From positions 28,721,242 through 28,785,241 of the forward strand of contig NC_085141.1 of the NCBI RefSeq assembly GCF_024139115.2: DNA of 64,000 nucleotides, read 5' to 3'. The translations under genes and the position numbers were made by a program. Below the pieces are notes generated by a model. The model was not told the origin of the DNA and did not search any database. It saw nothing but the letters and a program-made list of their open reading frames with translations. Positions within the stretch are counted from its first letter, which is position 1. The number at the start of each line of letters is the position of its first letter. This stretch comes from Armigeres subalbatus. Its lineage: Eukaryota > Arthropoda > Insecta > Diptera > Culicidae. Shown here one piece after another: positions 43,842 through 54,461 of the stretch.

Positions 43842-45240
43842 CTAAGGCCGGAGTGGCCTGTGCAGTACATAAAAGTCTACTCCATTCAGCTCGGTCCATG
43901 GCTGCACTTCGCCAACCACGCAGTCTGCGGAGGGTCCGCAAATCGTCTTCATGATCGATCCACCTTGTAGCTGTGCACCTAGCCTTCTTGTTCCCGTCGG
44001 ATCGTTGTCGAGAATCATTTTTACCGGATTACTGTCCGACATTCTGGCGACGTACCCGGCCCACCGCAGTCTTCCGATTTTCGCGGTGTGAACGATGGAT
44101 GGTTCTCCCAACAGCTGATGCAACTCGTGGTTCATTCGCCTCCTCCACGTACCGTCCGCCATCTGTACTCCACCATAGATGGTACGCAAAACTTTCAAAA
44201 ACTCCCAGTGCTCGTTGGTCCTCCACGAGCATCGTCCAGGTCTCGTGTCCGTAGAGAACTACCGGTCTTATAAGCGTTTTGTAGATAGTCAGTTTGGTAC
44301 GGCGGCGAACTCTATTCGATCGGAGCGTCTTGCGGAGTCCAAAGTACGTGCGATTTCCAGCCACTATGCGCCTATGAATTTGATGAACCTAGATGGCTGG
44401 TATCGTTATCAGCGGTCACCAGTGAGCCCAAGTACATGAATTCTTCAACCACCTCGATTTCGTCACCACCGATAGAAACTCGTGGTGGATGGCTTACATT
44501 GACCTCTCTTGAGCCTCTTCCTATCATGTACTTCGTCTTCGACGTGTTGATGACTAGTCCAATCCGTTTAGCTTCGCTTTTCAGTCTGATGTAGGCTTCC
44601 TCCATCCTCTCAAAGTTACGTGCCATGATATCAATGTCGTCGGCGAAACCAAATAACTGGACGTACTTCGTGAAAATCGTACCACTCGTGTCAATCCCTG
44701 CCCTTCGTATTACTCCCTCCAAAGCAATGTTGAATAGCAGACACGAAAGACCATCACCTTGCCGTAACCCTCTACGCGTTTCGAAGGGACTCGAGAATGC
44801 CCCTGAAACTCGAACTACGCACATCACCCGATCCATCGCCGCCTTGATCAACCGTATCAGTTTATCCGGAAATCCGTTTTCGTGCATTAGCTGCCATAGG
44901 TGGTCCCGATCGATTGTATCATATGCGGCTTTGAAGTCAATAAATAGATGATGTGTGGGTATTCGCGGCATTTCTGGAATACCTGACGTATGGCGAACAC
45001 CTGGTCTGTTGCAGAGCGTTCACCCATAAATCCCGCCTGGTACTGCCCCACGAACTCTCTTGCAATTGGTGTTAGTCGGCGGCATAACATTTGGGAGAGT
45101 ACCTTGTAGGCGGCGTTCAGCAATGTGATTGCGCGGTAGTTGCTATAATCCAGCTTATCGCCCTTTTTGTAGATGGGACACACGACACCTTCCATCCACT
45201 CCTGCGGCAGAACCTCATCCTCCCAAACCTTGGTAATCAC
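43842..45240 (-). pseudogene. RTE copy C reverse transcriptase and C-terminus
   Basis: Runs from WEDEVLPQEWMEGVVCPIYKK through REFVGQYQAGFMGERSATDQ, FIDFKAAYDTIDRDHLW, RQGDGLSCLLFNIALEG and LFGFADDIDIMA, then RKTLRSNRVRRRTKLTIYKT (deleted in copy B) and WAGYVARMSDSNPVK. Breaks in frame fall near 44950, 44375 and 44190. Confidence 0.88.
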
Positions 45241-45354
45241 CCAGTGCAGCGCTCTAGCCAGTGCCTCACCACCGTGTTTGAACAGCTCTCCTGGTAGTTG
45301 GTCAACTCCAGGGGCTTTGTTGTTCTTCAGCCTGCCGATCTCCTCCTGGATTTC

Positions 45355-46350
45355 CTAGAGATTCGGAGCCGGAAGTCGCATGTCCTGCGCGCGTGCTCCT
45401 AGGTTCATTACCATAGCGCCACCGTTGTCTTCCATATCGCCATTCAGGTGCTCTTCGTAGTGCTGCCGCCACCTTTGGATCACCTCACGCTCGTTTGTAA
45501 GAAGGTTCCCGTTTATGTCCCTACACATATCGGGCTGTGGCACGTGGCCCTTACGTGAACGGTTCAACTTCTCATAGAACTTTCGTGCGTTATTAGCGCG
45601 GCACAGTTCCTCCGTCTCTTCACGGTCTCGATCTTCCTGCTGGCGCTTTTTCCTCCGGAAAATCGAGTTTTGTCTGTTCCGCGCCCGTTTGTATCGTGCC
45701 TCGTTCGCCCTCGTGCGGTGTTGCAGCAATCTCGCCCATGCTGCATTCTTCTCCTCAACTAACTGCTCACATTCGCCGTCATACCAGTCGTTTCTCTGAT
45801 CCGGAACCACCGTGTCTAGTGCAGCGGTTGCGGTGCTTCCAATGGCGGATATCTCTTCAGCCATCTTCAAGAGATGCTGCTCCTAGCTGCTCTTCCGTTG
45901 GGAGTGCCACTTCCAGCTGCTGCGCGTAGTCTTGGGCTAGTCTACCGTCTTGTAGCCGCCCAATGTTTAGCCGCGGCGGACGACTCCGACGCGTGTTGAT
46001 CACCGTCGAGAGTTTTGAGCGCAGACATACTGCAGTGGTCGGATTTAATATTCGCACTGCGGTAAGTGCGTACGTTCGTGATGTCGGAGAAGAATTTACC
46101 GTTGATTAGAACGTGGTCGATTTGGTTTTCCGTTACTTGATTAGGTGATTTCCATGTGGCCTTGTGGATATTCTTGCGGGGAAGAAAGTGCTTCGGACTA
46201 CCATTCCGCGGGAGGCTGCAAAGTTTATGCATCGTTGGCCGTTGTCGTTCGATACGGTATGCAGACTATCCGGTCCGATGACCGGTCTATACATTTCCTC
46301 CCTTCCTACTTGAGCGTTCATGTCACCGATGACGATTTTGACGTCCCGCA
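45355..46350 (-). pseudogene. RTE copy C endonuclease end and linker
   Basis: Begins at MNAQVGREEMYRPVIG, continues through NQIDHVLINGKFFSDI and SDHCSMSALKT (the SDH-type histidine block lost in copy B), then the linker KRARNRQNSIFRRKKRQQED and WRQHYEEHLNGDM. Truncation removes the N and E motifs of the endonuclease. Confidence 0.85.
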
Positions 46351-47083
46351 GTGCGTTGGTTGGTGCGTTGATTGCAGAGTGATATTACAAAACGATTTCG
46401 TAGGGGCGAACGGGCGAATGCGATCGCCTGAGCAATCACAAAGCAGTGGTTTTATGCTACCTGGAATGATACAGAGCTTCAAGTTTAAAGAGGATTTTGT
46501 GGTACCTTGCTGAATATTCCAGCGTTGACATCTAACGATGACACAGACTGGATTGAAGTGATACAAAAGTGCAGGTGGCAGCAATGTTTTGTTTGCCAAC
46601 AATGTGCTGGATGTCAGTAGTTATTTGCCCAATGGAGTATAATCTGCGAACTTGGCGGTTAGTACCTGGTGATACATATATTCTGAATATATAATAATCT
46701 ATTGATTAGAACCAAACAGAAAATTTGTTTATTCCATTACCAACTCTCCACAAGATCAGTTCAATAAACTTTAATTCCTGTTTCAACCACTGTGTATTGC
46801 TAACTACAAGAGGTTATGGGCGACTCACGAAAGGATACAGTGCATGGAATAGCTTCGTTTTTCGGGACTGCATTTGAAAATTTCGCGTGGAGATATACCT
46901 GAAGTCCGTTGAGCTAGTAGATGCGACGTTCAAGGACCCACCAGAAGCTGCGGATGAACTAGCAAAATTAAAAAAAAACCCAAATTTATCCACCAGTGGT
47001 GATTATGCCTTTCTCGATTCAATGTGTTGAATTCGAATTAGTATGGTAAATGCAACGTAAATTGCCTACATTTTGGCGGTTAA

Positions 47084-47416
47084 AAGCTTTGATGCGATTA
47101 TATCACGCTACTTAAGAATTACTCAACTATGAGAGTAATGGATTGCTTCACGGCTAAATTGATTAATGACTTCTCGCTTAACTTTTCAAAAGGACCTAAG
47201 TAACATTTTTTTCATGAATTAATTTGAATAGCGCAAACAACAGAACAACATGAAAGCTATTGATTGCGGTATTCAAATTAATTCATGAAAAAAATGTTAC
47301 TTAGGTCCTTTTGAAAAGTTAAGCGAGAAGTCATTAATCAATTTAGCCGTGAAGCAATCCATTACTCTCATAGTTGAGTAATTCTTAAGTAGCGTGATAT
47401 AATCGCATCAAAGCTT
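47084..47416. repeat. 333-bp near-perfect palindrome with about 40-nt loop
   Basis: The arms are reverse complements centred at 47250: aagctttgatgcgattatat at 47084 matches its inverse ending 47416. The inner 47173-47327 is the 155-bp element with ctcgcttaacttttc ends; the outer 89 bp on each side are also inverted copies. The loop (about 47231-47269) is asymmetric. Could extrude as a cruciform. Confidence 0.9.
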
Positions 47417-47633
47417 CACTTTTTTAAAGTGTGCATGTAAACAGCGTATTTGTTAAAAGAAAAATAGAAATATTATTCAAACCGAATGAGTTATTAACAA
47501 ACAAAAACAATAGTGTCCAACTAGGAAAGTTTCTCCGTCGAATGAAACTAGTTGCACTCGAATCGGTCAAGTCCTTCTATATGAAACGTGTTTAACATTA
47601 AAAAATTCCCGGGGCTACACACAGACGGACATT

Positions 47634-47789
47634 TCTCGCTCAACTTTTCAAAAGGTCCTAAGTAACATTTTTTTCATGAATTAATTTGAATACCGCAATC
47701 AATAGCTTTCATGTTGTTCTGTTGTTTGCGCTATTCAAATTAATTCATGAAAAAAATGTTACTTAGGTCCTTTTGAAAAGTTAAGCGAG
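47634..47789. mobile_element. 156-bp hairpin MITE, loop inverted relative to 47173-47327
   Basis: Inverted arms begin ctcgctcaacttttcaaaa and end ttttgaaaagttaagcgag. The arms match 47173-47327, but the central loop (gcaatcaatagctttcatg...) is the reverse complement of the loop there. Inserted within the larger MITE-like element. Confidence 0.9.
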
Positions 47790-48278
47790 ATTTGCTCAGT
47801 TTTTCGAGCTGAGTCGATTGGTATATAACACTATGGGTCTCCGAGCCTTCTATCAAAATTTGACCTTTGGAGTTAAATTATAGCTTTCTGGTACAACTTT
47901 GTTGTACGAGAAAGGCAAAAAGGATAACAATACAGCGAACGATGACTAATCTGGATCTAATACGCGAGAAAACGACGGCGAAGGAAATTTTGATTGATCT
48001 GCAGAATTTATATGTCAAAAAGTCGGTCTCCTCCTGTACGTTTGTCCGGAAGCAGCGTGCAAATGCAACAGATGCCAGAAATAGTGCTATATACCCAATA
48101 TTTTTTTACACGGTTGGTATTCTTTAGTTTCCCGGTTATCCTGTTTTTTTACAGCTTTTTAAATACCACTTGAATTTTCTTTGATTTTTTGTGAATTTTT
48201 TCATGGGGTTAACTAATAGTTTCATCAACGCTAAAGGTCGTAATCAACAAAAACCCACCCGTGTAAAAAAAGAACCGG

Positions 48279-48880
48279 GTGTACTGCAAGTTGCAAGGGG
48301 AAGTCAACGTGGCCACGGATAACAAAGCCGTTGCATTCATGGTTGGAAGAAAAACAACGAAGGATACCCGTATTATGATGACATTCAAGCTAGATTTCGG
48401 GGCGAGTCACCATCTAGTAAATGTGAAGAAAGTATGCAAGTCATCAGAGAAACTGGAGCAATCTATCATTGTTGGTGCGGCGAACAAGCGTATGACCAAG
48501 GCTGATGTGATGGTGAGTTTTGTACCAAAATTTGGAGAAATAAAGCACGATAGCTCGGTGATTGCAAAGTGCCCGCTAAGAGGTGATTTCTACTAACTCG
48601 ATGTTTTCTACTCGGTTGACGGATTTGCAAACTCGTGTGCTGTACAAGATATCAATCTTTGGCATCGTCGTTTAGGCCATATTATTGTAGTAATTTAAAA
48701 GCGCTCTGAAATTCGATATGGTCACAGCTATTTCAAATTTGAATGGTAAGCTGGAATTGTGCGATGCTTGTGTTTTGCCGTGAATCATTCATCGGTACCA
48801 GAGCTCGCACTATTCGTCCTTTGGAAAGAATCCATTCTGATGTTTGCGGTCCTATCAATCCTGTAGAGTAGCTTCGTCCT
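48279..48880 (+). pseudogene. copia protease, GAG-pre-integrase and integrase start
   Basis: Shows the protease motif as LDFGASHHLVN (usual DSG is DFG here), then LWHRRLGH of the GAG-pre-integrase domain, then a degraded LELCDACV...ERIHSDVCGP-like start of integrase in shifting frames. The altered protease triad and stops make it inactive. Confidence 0.8.
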
Positions 48881-48984
48881 TCTAGCATGAACTTACGTAG
48901 TAGAACTTTGTCGAACCGTTTCGAGTAAATCCTAACGGATGAACTTCCCAAATAGTTGAAAAACTTCGATAAAAGTTCATCATG

Positions 48985-49360
48985 GCAAAAAAAAAAACTT
49001 TTCAACTCCTTCACTGTAGACGGGAGCCTAAAATTTTGTATGGCTTCCAGATGATCTGGCAGAGCACGAATCTTTTTGGCGTTAACGGAATGACCAAGAA
49101 AATTTAGCGATACCCGGTTACTTGGCAACATTTATCGCCAGGCGATGCTCCTCAGGTGAAGATAAAGCGATGAGTAAGTCGTCGATGTACGAAAATATGA
49201 AAACTAATCGTCGAACGACCTCATGGGTAAGACGTTGAAAAGTTTGCGCGGCGTTCTGTAATTCAAACGCCATGAAGGAGAATTCAAGAAAGACCAAAGT
49301 CATCGTGGTCTGGCGTGAATAGGTCGTTTCAATACGGGGTACAATCGACGATTTGCTCAC
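48985..49360 (-). pseudogene. Ty3/gypsy RT fragment
   Basis: Minus-strand frames give FSFMAFELQNAAQTFQRLTHEVV, FIFSYIDDLLIALSSPEEHR (catalytic YIDD) and, after a frame change, LNFLGHSVNAKKIRALPDHL then IQNFRLPSTVKELKSF. This is the palm and connection of a gypsy RT with nothing of the element's other domains. It lies next to, and opposite in strand to, the copia remnant. Confidence 0.85.
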
Positions 49361-49369
49361 TGTACCCGG

Positions 49370-49860
49370 GGGCGCAAGACGAGAGATGCTAGGAAAGGCT
49401 TAGGATTAGCTTAGAAGATGAATATCTTGGAAAAATAATTGAATTAATAAAGCACATTGTTAGGGAGATTAAAGCCGACGTCTAAGAGGTAGTCTGAATG
49501 CGACAGAGATATCACGAATGATATCTCCCTCTCAGTAACATGATTTTGTCAAGAAAACTATTTCTTGGTTAAGAATGACCAAATCCTTCAAACAAATGTG
49601 AATTTGCTCGATTTTTATTTATTTATTTTTAACACAGATAAAAATATGTTTCGATGTAAATGTATTTTCATGCACAGAATTGGAGCATGTTAATAAACGC
49701 AACATTCAATCAATCCTACTGTCCTTTAAAGTAAAATGAGTTAAAACTGTGCTTGTTTGTAAAATCCAGCCAAATTTAATTCAATATCAAATGTAAATTC
49801 GTTTGTTATAATTAGCTGCAATTTTGAATTTCCAAAATTATTTGCTGTGAAACTATAGTA
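49370..49860. other. No recognised feature
   Basis: Unassigned A/T-rich DNA between the gypsy RT fragment and an RTE scrap. Confidence 0.45.
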
Positions 49861-49861
49861 T

Positions 49862-50045
49862 AAGGCCGGAGTGGCCTGTGCCGTACGTAAAAAGTTTCTC
49901 CATTCCACTCGGTCCATGGTCCATGACCATCGGTCTAATGAGTGTTTTGTAGATAGTCAATTTGCTGCCACGGCGAACTATATTTGATCAAATGTTTTGC
50001 GGGATCCAAAGTGAGTAAGATTTCCTGCCACAAGTTCGTTTCGTT
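49862..50045 (-). pseudogene. RTE 3'-end scrap (copy D)
   Basis: aaggccggagtggcctgtgcc...ctccattcc(a)ctcggtccatgg equals the 3' end of copies B and C (43845-43905). It then jumps to the gtctaatgagtgttttgtagatagtcaatttg block (compare 26245), so an internal deletion removed about 300 bp. Confidence 0.8.
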
Positions 50046-50329
50046 CTGTAGTGCCTCCGATAACAAGACTATGGGTGAATAATGTTCAATCGATTCCTTT
50101 TTATTTTGGAGAGAGAGGTGGATGTGTGGGTGTGAAATAGCTCTTACAATCTAGTGTACAATGAGATTAATATTTGCTACTCACTACTGCATGTGGCACT
50201 CATCTCGAGTGCCATCGCAGCAGGCTCGTCCAGGCAGCAAGTCAATAGTGTCACTTTCGTTTCGACTGCGAACCATCCTACAAGTAAGACACGTGGCATC
50301 TGCATAGGAGGTTCCTAAACCGAAACGGC

Positions 50330-50930
50330 TCAGGCAGCAATCCGGCGAAGGCGCTCAGAGCAAAGCCAAACGACATGCGACCATAAAGGCTAAACGTTGT
50401 TTGAACGGGGCAGATCGGGATGCAGAGGAGCCCGAAGGCGCTAAAAAGGCGAAAGGCACTGTGTGGCCCCAAATGGCCGGAACGAAGTTATGACAGCAAC
50501 TCTCCGTGGATGCGTGTGTACGCTAGAAGAGGCAAAATCGTGGCTTGCTGCTCGCCGATTGACACTGAATCTATTGATGAGTGAATCTATTAACACACGC
50601 TGAAGGCATTTTACTCAAACCCCATAAGCACCAATCAGACGCAAGTCGCCGGGCTGCCACCGGCACAAGGGACCGCAAATCTCTGGCAGCTGGTCAGTAG
50701 GGCAAAGCGCAAATCGAACGCATCTAAACCCGCAAAGAAAGCTAAGGACAGAGGCGAGGCCTTGTTTTGTTGGTGAAAACTGATAAGGATAGGTACGCCG
50801 AAGTCCTTAAATCGATGCAGGCGGCCGAAAGGCTTTCGGCGTTGGGTCAGGACGTGCTGACCTTGGTTCTAAGACGCAGAGCGCAAGCTAGTAGGACATT
50901 ACATCCAGCACAATGTATGGATGACTGTGG
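50330..50930 (+). pseudogene. Gag-like LINE ORF1 scrap
   Basis: Plus frames read GEGAQSKAKRHATIKAKRC, EGAKKAKGTVWPQMAG and later LVKTDKDRYAEVLKSMQAAE. The last block resembles the conserved start of the zinc-knuckle gag of R1/I-type LINEs. No knuckle is present, the frame shifts repeatedly, and assignment is tentative. Confidence 0.45.
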
Positions 50931-50984
50931 AACAAAATATTCAAAGAGCAAAACGTCAAACGTTTGAGAGGCATGAAGGCTTTT

Positions 50985-51395
50985 TACGAAAAGCTCAATA
51001 GCTTCGTTGCAAAAGGCTTGGAACCCTTCTTCTAAGCAGCTCGTTAGATTATTTTCGAGAGGAACAGAAACCTCCTTTCAAGAGGCTCGGAAGCCTCCTT
51101 TCAAGAGGTTCGAAAGCCTTCTTTCAAGAGGTTCGGAAGCTTTTCTTCGATAAATTCGGATTTCTTTTTCGGAATTCTTCTTCTTTGAAGCATGCTTTCA
51201 AGAGACTCAGAAGCGGCGTTTCACAATGCTCAGAAGGCATAGAAGCGTCCTTTTAGGATGCTGAGAAGCCTCCGCTCACGAGACTCTGAAGTCTGCTTTC
51301 AAGAGGTTCGGAAGCCTGCTTTCAAGAGGCTTGGAAGCCTTCTTTTAAGAGGCTCGGAAGCTTTCCTTTGATAGATTCGGATTTCTTGGAAACCT
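50985..51395. repeat. 24-bp degenerate minisatellite, left part
   Basis: Imperfect units of the theme cctttcaagaggctcggaag with variants ttcgaaagcc and ttggaagcct. The array is interrupted at about 51396 and continues at 52492. Confidence 0.85.
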
Positions 51396-52491
51396 GGGGT
51401 GACATTGCGCATCTCGAATCCAGAGTCTATTATATATAGAGTTACGCAAAGAGTGAAGCCAAATCTACCTATTGAACTGTCAAACCGTGTACCTATCGAG
51501 CAAAGTAAACAAATGATTGTTGGTAAGGCGGAAGTATTGTTATCGCCTGATGATTATTATGGCGAAATAAAACTCATGAATTGAAATGTATTAGATTTGT
51601 TCTAGAAACAGCTTAAAAAAACTTCAATACATCCCCAATAAAGTTGCAACAAGAAACTCACGTGTTTGCACTCTGTAGATGACTTTGGTTATCGAATTAA
51701 AAAGCTTTAGAAGTGATCACTCCCATGAAGTCACTTGAAGGGTTGAACAAAAATGAAAGTTTTCAACATAATAACAAGAGCATCATTCTGAATAAGAGTA
51801 AGAAGATCCTCTTTGCGCCAACTCTATATAATAGACTCTGCTCGAATCGAATCACTCGATTCGTAAGTTTTTGGATTCGTTTCGAAAAAATGCGGCATTA
51901 TCTATTTTTTTCGACTTCATTCAGTCGTAGTACAAGATTTCGAATGGTGCTGTACTAGTTCAATCGAGTATGTTCTGTCAAACGAAATGTAAATAGAGAG
52001 AATAGAGATAGCTGTCTGTGTCTCCGTGTTTAGTATGCCGCCCGCTGGAGAGACAACCTTCAGCGCATGGCGAATGTGAGTAAACAGAGAGAATAAGAGT
52101 AATTTCATCTGCGTGTAGCATGTTACCTGTTGGAAAGGCAAGGTTTTTACGCAGATTTTGGGATAATTAGAGATTGCATATTGTCTGGAAACTATAAAAG
52201 CATTTATTCTCTTCCCGTAGAGATAATAACAAATATAATTAAAAACTTTCAGCAACAAATAACTCTCGAACAACATTCGAAAGCTATAAAGGTGACGAGT
52301 GTTTTTCATTCGACTTGAGTCGTTTTTCAGTGTGCTAACGAGTTTCCATAATGCCAAAACATCTCGTTATTCTTGTACTTCCTCGAGCATACTCGAACGA
52401 TGAGTCGTTTTCGAGATCGAATCGAAACCCGTAATGCCAAACATGTTCGACTCGATAGAATTACGTTCGAATAGAGATACACAATGCCACC
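51396..52491. mobile_element. MITE-like element inserted in the 24-bp minisatellite
   Basis: Left end ggggtgacattgcgcatctc is inverted at the right as gagatacacaatgccacccc (52472-52491). Internal inverted copies of gagtctattatatatagag (51420) and ctctatataatagactctg (51822-51840) add a second palindromic level. It carries only short frames without recognisable content. About 1.1 kb. Confidence 0.75.
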
Positions 52492-52605
52492 CCTGCTTTC
52501 AAGATACTGAGAAGCGTCCTTTCAAAATGCTCAGAAGGCTCAGAAGCGTCCTTTCAACGGGGCTCGGAAGTCTTCTTTCAAGAGGCTTGGAAGCTTTCCT
52601 TTGAC
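52492..52605. repeat. 24-bp degenerate minisatellite, right part
   Basis: Same ctttcaagaggcttggaagc theme as 50985-51395, confirming that the element between is an insertion. Confidence 0.85.
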
Positions 52606-52950
52606 TAGTCCACTTGTCGATTGTTAAATCTATTCAACCTTCCCAAAAATTATATTTCTTGATGCTTCTACCTATCTTCAAAATTAAAATTACACCATCA
52701 TCAGGCCAAATTTTCATGCCGGTTTACACTTGCAGCATTCCTTAAGTTTTTGTTTCAGATTTTTTAAATAGTTCAAGGCTTCAAAAATATGGGTTCTTTG
52801 GAAAATTTGCTCTTTAATAAGCCAATAAGTCAATTGACACACAAGATCTGCTCGCGCTGGCACATCAGAACAAGTATTTAAAAAAACAAAGAATCGACTG
52901 AGGCAATAGAACGAGATAAAAATTTTGACGCAAAGATCAATTATTTCAGA
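52606..52950. other. No recognised feature
   Basis: A/T-rich spacer between two degenerate minisatellites. Confidence 0.45.
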
Positions 52951-52954
52951 TATT

Positions 52955-54260
52955 TCTTAGAAAATTCGAAACAGAAAGTCAAAAAATTTCTTTCGGATTT
53001 TCTATCAGCAATTGCATCGGAACTTGCTCCAGGAATTCATTTGGAAATTTCGCCCAGAAAATTCTTGAATAAAATTCTTAAGAATTATTTTGGTAATTTT
53101 TTTGGAATTGATTGAGGAAATTGATTTAGAATTTTTAAGAAATTGATAATGGAATTTCTACGGTTTTTTGGAATTCCTCCAGAAATTACGTTACGAATTC
53201 CTTCGTAAACCACTTGATGTTTACGTGAATTCTTGACAGTATTCTTCCAGAAATATCTCTGGCAATTATTTCAGGACTTAAAAAGTTCCAGATATTCCGG
53301 ATATCCCGTCAGCAATTTCTTCGGTCATTCCTCCAGTAATTCCTTAAGTAATTCCTTTGGAAACTCTAGACTAAAATTCGTTGCATTTCATCAAAACTTC
53401 TTTCAGTAGTTCCTTCAGAAACTTCTCCAGGAATTCCTTTGGAAGTTTCTTTAGGAAATCCTAAGAAATTTTCTATGGAAAACCCTTTAGCAACCCTTTC
53501 GGAAATTCCTTTAGACCTCCGGAAATTGTTTTAGAAATTCATTTAGATTTCCTTTCGACTACCTCTTCAAAAACCATTCAAAAATTCTTTTAGGAATCTT
53601 TCGTAAATTTCTTCAAGAACCCCTTCTGAAATTTGGAATACGTTCGAGAATCCCTTTTGAAATTGCTTTGGTTCTATTACAATTCCTTAAAAAAATTAAA
53701 TTCTTTCGGAAATCCCTTGAGAAAATCCTTTAGGAACTCCTTCGGAAACTATTTCATTCTTTAATGAATTTTCGAAAGAATTCACCCAACAAAATTTCCT
53801 GAAGAATTCCAAAGGACTTCCTAGAATCTCTTTCTAGAGTTTGGTAGGATTTTCGAGATAAAATTCCGAGGAAATATCTGGAGAATTTTTCAAAGGCATT
53901 CCCGGAGGTGTTATCGAAAGGATTCTCCAAGGGTTCAATAGAATTTCTGGAGGAATTTTTAAATTTTTTTCCTGGTGGAAATGTGTAGAAGGGTTCCCGA
54001 AAGTATTTCTGCAGGGTTTTTGGGACGAATTTTGGAATTAATTTTTAAAGGAAAACCTGCACAGACTTTCGGTAAGAAATTCTTAAAGTAATTCCCTAAG
54101 AAGTCCTAAAAGAATTCCCAGAAATGTTTTCGAAGAAATCTTCAAAAAATTGCAGAGAACATTCCGAAGGAACTCTAGTTGTTTTCCGAAGGTTTTTAGA
54201 TGGAACTTCCGGAGAAAAATCTATTGGACTTTCCGAAGAATTCCTCAAGGAGTTTCTCCC
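52955..54260. repeat. Degenerate gaaattcctt-type satellite with a polarity switch
   Basis: About 1.3 kb of short imperfect units containing ggaaattcctt, cagaaattcc and ggaattcc. In 53000-53780 the units read mostly as ttcctt(c/t)(a/g)gaaatt; from about 53800 the reverse-complement sense (aagaattcc, ggaggaattt) dominates. No ORF. Confidence 0.75.
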
Positions 54261-54461
54261 CCGAAATTTATAAAAAATAGCAGAAAATCAGTTAGTTTTT
54301 AAAAACAATTTTGGCGTTTGTTCTTAAATTTCAGGAATTGAATTGGGGTGGGTCACGTGCTCCATCGTGCCTCAGTTTAGCTCCGTTTGTGCTGTAAATT
54401 TTTTCTTCGGTAGAAAAAATGTCTCTGAATGATAAGTTCAGACTCTAGAAAAGGATTCTTC

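Larger units (their letters stand above)
43823..46350 (-). mobile_element. RTE-clade LINE, copy C, with 11-bp target duplication
   Basis: gtgcgttggtt flanks the element at 43812-43822 and 46351-46361. The 3' end (left) carries an (aat)n-like tail; the 5' end is truncated inside the endonuclease, at the position equal to about 28307 of copy B. Within, EN end, linker (45870-45355), RT (45240-44372) and C-terminal domain (44364-43842) are close to copy B. Stops and frame changes near 45355, 44970, 44375 and 44190 inactivate it. Confidence 0.93.
46968..47928. mobile_element. MITE-like element (same family as 2268-2622) carrying two hairpin inserts
   Basis: Starts after an A-run at cccaaatttatccaccagtgg and ends gtacgagaaaggcaaaaagg. 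Compared with the 355-bp copy at 2268, it is longer because of a 333-bp palindromic segment (47084-47416) and a 156-bp inverted-repeat element (47634-47789). Inserted in copia gag. Confidence 0.75.
46816..48120 (+). pseudogene. copia gag, split by a MITE composite
   Basis: Left piece reads MGDSRKDTVHGIASF, then (frame change) EIYLKSVELVDATFKDPPEA up to about 46967. The right piece from about 47929 gives LDLIREKTTAKEILIDLQNL and VKKSVSSCTFVRKQ, a standard copia gag block. Both pieces are in order and on the same strand. Confidence 0.75.
46593..48880 (+). mobile_element. Ty1/copia LTR retrotransposon, 5' half
   Basis: A probable 5' LTR (about 46593-46808, ending ctaactaca) is followed by ggttatgggc, the half-initiator-tRNA primer site typical of copia (46812-46821). 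Gag starts at ATG 46816. Gag is interrupted by a MITE composite at 46968-47928 and then resumes. Protease and GAG-pre-integrase segments follow (48279-48700) and the integrase start is traceable to about 48880. The element is cut there; RT is absent. The LTR start is a guess. Confidence 0.75.

Noticed and set aside
48400..48440. DFGASHH as a kinase-like DFG motif
   Set aside because: Context (HHLVN, LWHRRLGH, copia gag upstream) shows a mutated copia protease DSG.
51399..51584. Short ORF inside the 1.1-kb MITE as a transposase remnant
   Set aside because: 61 residues with no catalytic motif.
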